Positions 57,170 to 64,000 of a DNA stretch of 64,000 bases are shown in pieces. Numbering within the stretch: the first letter of the stretch is position 1; each line of letters starts with the position of its first letter. The position numbers were made by a program, and so were the translations under genes. Source of the DNA: Hetaerina americana (Eukaryota > Arthropoda > Insecta > Odonata > Calopterygidae); NCBI GenBank assembly GCA_022747635.1, contig JAKTNV010000002.1, positions 1,205,001-1,269,000 on the forward strand, read 5' to 3'. Below the pieces are notes generated by a model. It had not been told where the DNA came from. It did no database searches and saw only the letters and a list, made by a program, of their open reading frames with translations.

Positions 57170-59220
57170 CGACGACGTTGCACTCACTGACTACATCATA
57201 CCCAGCCATACCTGCAACCGGGTAGCACTCACAGCCTTTGTCCTAATTCTCGTAAAAATCTCACAAGACTACCGTCGCTGGCAATGCCTTCTACCTCCAA
57301 GAAGTTCCCTTGACTTCCTTCTACCACCAGGAATTGTCCAAGCATATCTTCCTTTTTAGCGGACTTAATACGGGGTGATAGACAAGACTAGCCTACATTG
57401 CTATCGTCATTATGTTGACCTTACTTTTCCACACTCTCTTTTAAAACTCATGTTATCCTGCCGATAATCAATCATGGCTTACTCTGCCGATTGCTTTCGT
57501 GTCCCATCATGTTTTCTTCTAAAAGATTTTTCGTAACTCCCTCCGTGGCCTGACTGATGCAGGGTTCTTCATCCTTCTTCACCCTCGGTCGCGACCTGTA
57601 AGTACTTATTATTCCCATGACACCAGAGAGCCTCGGTGATGTCTCAATCCTGAGCAACGGAATTCTCATCACTTGCATTCTCGCTCCTTTTTGGGGCATC
57701 ATTTCATTAATTTCTTTTCGCAGATCTTCTACGCATACCTATGGTTTTCACCACAAACAAATGATTTCAGTTCACGCATTCCCTCCTTTTCCCCACTAAT
57801 TGTCAGACTCGAGGCATTCCTGAAATTATTTCAGCCGCGGCTCTACTTTCACTCTCTGTCCAATCTTCCTCTCCATTCATAGATCCTGCAGCCAACTGCA
57901 AAAGGCATTGATTTTTTTCCCTCCCATCACTCCATTGAGGATTTGATTTATCTTGCTTTATTCTGACCCCCGCTTCCTTACTTGGACTTTGGCAACATGG
58001 CGACCTAGCATATTTCCTTTTATCACTGGCAGCGGGGCATCTTTATAGGTAGGTTTACCTTTTGCCTTAGTAAAATATTGTTTTAAAATGGAAGTATGAG
58101 GGAGACGGAATACTTCCATCGTATTTACGCTAATGGAAAATGAGCCTACTCTCAAAAAAGAACTCTGCCACAGGCAGAAAAAAGAAATAAACCAACTGCA
58201 TGTACTGTTTTCATGTAAATAATATGCAATGTATCTTCTGTGAGGACTACAGTCTGCTGAGTCCAAGCATTGGCATTTATTTTCAGATATGATTTTACAG
58301 GTTTTCAATACAGCACAGAGATTATCTTTCGAATAATAAATGCAAAGTGTTATATCAGACAGGGAGACGGTATCCGCGGGAATCGAAATACATAGGAATG
58401 AGAGTACGTTGAAAGAAAAGATGAGGGGATAGCCTTGAGAAGAGAGAAAGAGGAAGGAAGCTCTATTTTAGAGCGTCGGACTTACATGGGGACTCGTCTG
58501 CCCCGTATATACCGATAAATGTTTGAGACATCATGCAGTTAAATATAATTGTAGACTAAATATGGGAGAAAAATAAACACAGATACGATAGAAGAACACT
58601 AAATTGTCTATTGAATTAATGATTCGTCATTTTGCTCCTCGAACAACTTTCAGGTAGCGAAACAGATCATTCAAAACCCATTTCCTGGACTCCGCCATTT
58701 TCAAATTTGATTAACATCAGCTACGCTTCCGTTACTGGAGACCTTCTCGGGTCATTGGTCGGATTCCCAACAGATTAAAATAGAATTTTAATCAATCCAG
58801 ATATGATCAAATCGTAGATTCTTATAAAATTGAACGAACGAATGAAGTGATCAAATTTCGTTTCGCGGACACTTGCTATCAAGAGTTCACGACAGCTGTT
58901 CGAGAATGGTCAGTTTTACACACAGAATTAATGGTTCGTACCACGGAATTTCCTTGCGAGATTTCTTTCGGTAAACTGAACAACATTCTAAAGAAGCGAC
59001 TCTCAAAACGCGAAGAAACGGACGGCTGTTCTCAAGGAACAAATTTCCCTTTGAAGAGAACCAATCGAGAAAACGCTTATTTTACCGCTGATGAAAAACT
59101 AAAAAATCCATACTCAAGTGCTGTGAACTTAAAAACCATTGAAGCGTACATTTCAAAAGTCGAGAAAATGTCGGTTTTTTTCCCGTCGTGATCGATCATT
59201 GTCAGAGAGTGATTTTCAGG
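57170..59220. other. unassigned DNA
   Basis: Frames at 57958-58308 (minus) and 58847-59191 (plus) exceed 110 codons but have no recognised motif, no support from a second frame and no clear splice context. Otherwise featureless. Confidence 0.4.
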
Positions 59221-59224
59221 GAAA

Positions 59225-59405
59225 ACCTCCCGCTCTGCGAAGATACGTACCTCCTGAGGCTGAACGATATGGACTCCATAACGGACCACGGCTCTAGACC
59301 GATTACCTCCCGGCTGCACGAAGGCATGGATTAGTAGTGTTAGATTATCCACAGGAATCGAACCAACGCCCAGCAGAATTAAAGCAGCGCATTTGGAGCG
59401 GGTCG
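59225..59405 (-). repeat. possible tRNA-like SINE fragment
   Basis: The minus strand carries a perfect B-box (GGTTCGATTCC) in GGGCGTTGGTTCGATTCCTG, with a CG-containing unique body. An A-box could not be placed. Confidence 0.3.
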
Positions 59406-59675
59406 ATTCAGGAAATGAGACCAACGTCTTTTTTAACCTCATAATTCTTTTGCACGAACGCATCATATCCATTATAGTATATTTCTTCACAAAATAGCTG
59501 AATATTATCGACATATTTAAAGAATAAATCAATCATTTCAAAGTTTATGCAATTTATTAAAATAAAGACCAAAATATCGCTCAACCCTCCTATTGGTGAG
59601 GACATTTTTATTCAATATTTAAAGAAAGCACAATACAGTAAAGACATTTTATACCCTATGTTTCAAAAACTTGTA

Positions 59676-59988
59676 GTAGTAGCAGTAGTTTTGAGGGGAG
59701 GCGACCGACAGCTAAGGTCATTTGCGCCATAGGGGATGGACAGGAAAGGATGAAGGGTGGAGAGAAACCCGGCGTCGGCATTAGCCTACTCTTTACGAAA
59801 GGCGCCAAGGGGTCAATCAGTTTAACGTCCCATCCGACGGACGGCGTGCTCACTCAAAGTGCCCTCCACAAAGCACCTCGAGTAGGGATCGAGATACCTC
59901 TGAAAAATATTCAACACCGCCGGGATTTGAACCCGCGCCCTCAGGGTGGGAAGCCAGTACGTTAGCCCCCCGCACCATCTCGATCCCC
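59676..59988 (-). repeat. tRNA-derived SINE (first family), young copy with 13-bp TSD
   Basis: Full-length on the minus strand: head GGGGATCGAGATGGTGCGGG, B-box GGTTCAAATCC, body, and a (TAC)n tail at 59676-59692. It is flanked by perfect direct repeats TCAAAAACTTGTA at 59663-59675 and 59989-60001. Nearly identical to the 63.3-kb copy. Confidence 0.95.
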
Positions 59989-60001
59989 TCAAAAACTTGT
60001 A

Positions 60002-60705
60002 AAATATAATTAAAAAAAAGAGTGAGTATGACAAAACCTTTGAAGGGTAATGACGCCTTCAAATACAGAAATAGGCATCACACTTGCGTAAACTCTTACG
60101 GGAGATTTGGGACTTGATCTAGGTTTAATTTAAGTCTAGGATTATGAAATCGCTTGGAAATCACCAATCTCACAACGCATTAAATCAATATTTAAAAGTA
60201 CGTGCTTAACCTTGATTTACAAATCAATGTCCTTTTCCAGTCTTTCCTTCCTTCAATCCTTGCCACCGAATGCTGTCCTTGGCAATTTTTCCCCCTCGCA
60301 CTCGCCTCCCTTCCAGGGACTCCATCCCTAGATCTCTTCTCCTTAAGAAGTGCCAAGAAGCGGGAGCTGTTTCCTCGCCCGGCGAATGAAGCACCGCTTC
60401 TAAAGACGGCTCGAATGGGTACAAATATATCTCCGGCGGTTCCAATCCTATTGGGCGGGAGGGACGGAGCATAGCTAAACGGTGGACAGGACTAAAGAAG
60501 GAGCTTGAAAGGATATGTAGCTGCCATTGGCACTTCCGTGATATATTCACGATTCTTAAGCAGGGGGTCCAATCAAAGCATTCCCCATGCCAACGGAAGC
60601 GGCAGCACCGTTCATCAGCAGTTTTGCATGAGTCAAAGACCACCTGTCTGACATTGCTTCAGGCGCATTCCTAATCATTTATCAGATTGAATATTTACAT
60701 ATTAC
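60002..60705. other. unassigned DNA
   Basis: Nothing recognised. The overlapping frames at 60202-60643 have no motif. Confidence 0.45.
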
Positions 60706-60965
60706 CCCGCAAGCCGCCACAACGGCGTGTGGCGGGGGGTGTTAGGTCACCATCAGTAAAAAGGAACAAAAGTACATTCAAAAATCAACACATGCATGCA
60801 AAACATTACCCACAGTGGGATATGTATTCAGGCAAAAATCCTTTCATTTAACACGCATGCAATTACATATACGAGTACTATCATCTAACAAATAATTCCA
60901 CCTTATGACGCAGTATGAAATTAATCCATTAACGTGCAAGCTAGAATGTGAAGGGCAAGAAGGCG
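60706..60965 (-). mobile_element. CR1-like 3' UTR fragment
   Basis: The minus strand ends in the family terminus (ACACCCCCCGCCACACGCC, then GTTGTGGCGGCTTGCGGGGT). The stretch next to it (CACCATCAGTAAAAAGGAAC on the plus strand) matches 17420-17450. No coding part remains. Confidence 0.75.
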
Positions 60966-60969
60966 CAAT

Positions 60970-63330
60970 TCCACTACCACGTGGGCATTCAACACACAAA
61001 AAGGGTTTCTTCCCCAAGGACAAACATTAGCACCCATTCAGCACCCAAATCAATCAAAAATATTGTTTTCAGCTTCACTTCATCATCAATCATTGCAATG
61101 GCAGAGGAAGGAATCCGTGCTCGGTGCGCTCTCATTGATTACTCTGGATCATACTGTGTGCTGCCTTAACGGGCAAAACCGATTGTGTTCCATTACTATA
61201 TGTTCATTGCAATCTTATAATGATAATTTATTTGCATCATCCAAATTTATTATTGCCATTTCTCATCCATCTTAAATTTATGATTCCTCTAAGACAACTC
61301 ATTATTCAATTATTAACTCCAATGTTTTATTCTATTCCACTGAATCGAGTAAAATTTGAAAGGAAGGAATGAAGACTCTGGGAGGAGTTAATAAGGGTAA
61401 TATGTATACTCTTCGGGGAATACTGATAAAAATGCATCCTACCGAAATTCAGGCATTTATTCCATGAAATAATTAAATAATATCCAGCATCGTCACTAAT
61501 TTCGTCAACAAACACCCACAAGGTGACATAAATTCACAGATAAAAGCAACACGTAAGATGTTATGGATTATCAATGAAAATTCTATGCGTTCAATAGTGC
61601 TGTGAACAATTCAACAGAAAAGATCAGTTGTAAAAGTACGTACCCTAGTGAAAGGAGAGACAAAGAAATCGTCTGCTGTTACCCTATCGGTAAAATGAGG
61701 TACGAGATCATAAAAAAATAGATCAAAAGCAAGAAAAATAATGTCAGCGAAAGAGAGATTCATAAAAAAGTGACGGGGACGGATTTTATAGGAAACGGAA
61801 TAAGAGTCAGTGGGACAAGAATGAATAAGGAAGAGGCAAACATTTTTCAAAGAATCGCATCGCAATCGAAAAAGACGAAAGTACTAATGGGGAAGCAGTA
61901 GCGAAGGGAGATGGGGATTAGACGGATTATTCATCAAATTCGCAACTTAAGCGATACAGAACGTGGCGACAGGGACCTTCCTTCAAGTCTTCACCAAACA
62001 GTTGTCCTCCGCTCTTCAATCTCAAATTAACTTAAGTAAGGTTACTTTGGTTTACATCAAGTTTATTCGAACTGAAAGGACTTTTCGAACATGCCAAGTA
62101 TGACCAGTTGAACTAAGTAATCCCTTCAAAAACCCCAAATCGTATACATTGGTAAGAGGCCAAGGACAAAGAGTAGCATGTGTTCCTGATTTTTCATCTT
62201 CAAGAAATTAACCAAATTACTGCAGAAATTATCCAGCAAAATGACTTCAGACTTTACCAGCCATTTAGACTCGCAATATACGTAGTGAGGGAGTCCTCCA
62301 GGGATTGGCTTCAAAATATGAGAATTCGAACATCAACTCTGCTTTCCCCGACTCGTAATTAAAAGTAACAACGTAATCTCAGAGGGCATACGAAACAAGA
62401 AAAGACATCAATTCCCTCCCTTCCTGAGCGACTCGTAGCATTTTACTGCACAAGTTATTGAGATTTCTGATGCGGAAATTGATTTTTGATTGCCCTCCGG
62501 ACGTCAACTTTTTCCGCCTCCGCTTGAACCAACGAGCGAATCACAAAGATAGGCTCTGAATTTCGACACACATCTATTCGTGCGAATCGTCCTTGAGTCG
62601 AATGCGGAGAGGAATGGCGAAAAAAAAATCTCCCTGTCAATTATCTATGTATTGTCGTGTTGCACTAGCATTCCCTCGGTCACAATCGCCGGCCCGTTTA
62701 CTTTCCGGAGCCACAACCCCAATCCCTCCCTCCCTCCCTCCCGCCGCCCCCCCGTCCTCCCCACCCGCTCTCCTTGGCCTTCTTAATCGTCTCCTCCATC
62801 TCCTTCTACGCCTCGGGAACGAATTGCTTCGAATGACACTCTCCTCACGCATCTCATGAGCACTGACTGGGGGTTGTTGGTTGTTGCACGCCGCCGCGGG
62901 GAAAACCCAGACGAACACCCGTCGAACGCCCTGAGGAATAACTACTGAGCACCCAGAGAGATACGTACACAGCATATGCTGCTCTCGGTGCGGTGTTCAC
63001 TAACTCTCCAGGGACAGCATCGCCAAAGACTTCGACTTCGGCTAAATTATTCATCACTTGAGTGAAATTTCGTCAAATGTTCCCCAGGGAGCACCAATAT
63101 TATTACACTAATTTTGACACTCTTAATTAGAAATTATTTGACTTGAAACAGCGAGCTCCGGAGACCATACAACATCAAATGTATAGATTTGTAAAAAATG
63201 ACGAACCCTTGGAAGATTTATGAAAAAAGATAGAAAACCCAAACTTTAAGGAAAAAAACAAGACAATTTTAAAATTAAAATAAGAACGCAAAAAACATAA
63301 AAGAAAAAAATACTTTTTCCTAAACAGAAT
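60970..63330. other. unassigned DNA with a small GC-rich patch near 62.7-62.8 kb
   Basis: Mostly AT-rich. The patch contains CCCTCCCTCCCTCCCGCCGC and yields Arg/Gly or Pro/Ser-rich frames. A minus frame at 61611-61865 has a hydrophobic stretch but no confirmed family. No shared repeats seen. Confidence 0.4.
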
Positions 63331-63344
63331 TATTGCTGAATGGA

Positions 63345-63652
63345 GGGGATCGAGATGGTGCGGGGGCTAACGTACTGGCTTCCCACCCTGAGGGCGCGGG
63401 TTCAAATCCCGGCGGTGTTGAATATTTTTCAGAGGTATCTCGATCCCTACTTGAGGTGCTTTGTGGAGGGCACTTTGAGTGAGTACGCCGTCCGTCGGAT
63501 GGGACATTTAACTGCGGACCCCTTGGCGCCTTTCGTAAAGAGTAGGCTAATGCTGACGCCGGGTTTCTCTCCACCCTTCATCCTTTCCAGTTCATCCCCT
63601 ATGGCGCAAATGACCTTAGCTGTCGGTCGCCTCCCCTAAATAATACTACTAC
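63345..63652 (+). repeat. tRNA-derived SINE (first family), young copy with 11-bp TSD
   Basis: Head GGGGATCGAGATGGTGCGGG, B-box GGTTCAAATCC, GATATC-free body ending GGTCGCCTCCCCTAAATAAT and a (ACT)n tail. Perfect direct repeats TGCTGAATGGA flank it at 63334-63344 and 63653-63663. The frames running through it are not genes. Confidence 0.95.
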
Positions 63653-63663
63653 TGCTGAATGGA

Positions 63664-64000
63664 AGCAGCTGCCTGGAGATCTGTTTGAGCCCTTTCCATC
63701 CAATATTAGGAGTTCTGAGAATACGTGTAAAGCAGCCACTGGGAGATAAACTTAATTGAACTGTGATTATTATACTATTGTACTTATTCAATTATTATTC
63801 CGCACGTGGTGTGGACGGCGTGAGAGGTTGTATTGCAAAAGTAAATGATGTGTTCACGGCGCGTGATTTTGAACGGTCTATGGAATTGAAGAGTATTTAC
63901 TTGATTATGGACGGAGTGCGGCGATGGACTGAGCATAGTATGTATTCCTATGGTGTGAACCTAGCCCATGTGTGATGGAAAAGGTGCGATTGGTATTCTT
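63664..64000. other. unassigned DNA at window end
   Basis: A plus frame at 63763-63975 (VDGVRGCIAKVNDVFTARDF) ends at a TGA and has no recognisable family. Nothing else seen. Confidence 0.4.

Noticed and set aside
61611..61865. Minus-strand frame with NLSFADIIFLAFD, resembling a GPCR second transmembrane segment
   Set aside because: Only this short stretch fits; no other transmembrane segments or conserved GPCR motifs lie in frame or in nearby plausible exons.

Overview
This 64-kb window looks like transposon-rich chromosomal DNA from an animal, most likely an arthropod (probably an insect). The inference rests on AT-rich background sequence, long (TA)n arrays, tRNA-derived SINEs, mariner (DD34D) transposons, CR1-like and RTE-like non-LTR retrotransposons, and Penelope-like elements (PLEs) with a GIY-YIG endonuclease. 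The species cannot be named. I see no bacterial-type genes, rRNA, true tRNA genes, CRISPR array or intact host gene. Two places could be single exons of host genes on the minus strand: about 430-961 (unrecognised) and 8614-8788 (beside a GC/CpG-rich block at 8560-9500).

Layout. 1-4.1 kb: a SINE, the unknown open frame, a second SINE between (TA)n arrays, and a PLE fragment whose two parts lie in opposite orientations. 4.1-9.7 kb: mostly unassigned DNA plus the GC-rich block. 9.7-10.4 kb: the 3' UTR of a non-LTR element interrupted by PLE tail sequences. 10.7-15.1 kb: a decayed CR1-like element and two minus-strand relatives. 17.4-22.2 kb: a CR1-like fragment (minus) head-to-head with a longer non-LTR element (plus). 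23.6-24.5 kb: a deleted mariner with extremely long inverted ends. 26.5-28.3 kb: a SINE and an RTE-like 3' end. 30.4-31.9 kb: palindromic, rearranged PLE sequence between (TA)n arrays. 32-35 kb: a very old RTE-like relic and a second mariner. 37.4-46.6 kb: an RTE-like 3' fragment, an inverted SINE pair, the best-preserved PLE (plus) converging on a second PLE (minus) at one shared (TA)n tract, then a long RTE-like element (minus). 49.2-51.9 kb: a second CR1-like element that retains the ORF1/ORF2 junction. 53.6-57.2 kb: old RTE-like relics. 59.7-60.0 and 63.3-63.7 kb: two young SINE copies with perfect target-site duplications. The rest is unassigned.

How the parts relate. The families share sites and mechanisms rather than a pathway. 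PLEs repeatedly abut (TA)n tracts, including tracts inside the 3' UTR or tail of other elements. Several PLE 3' ends carry a short motif resembling a hammerhead ribozyme core. Inverted duplications and near-perfect palindromes with very short loops recur in unrelated elements (PLE, non-LTR, mariner, SINE), which suggests a shared template-switch or fold-back repair process. The most interesting material is therefore structural: PLE tails, fold-back palindromes and the rearranged mariner. I did not find a convincing new gene system.
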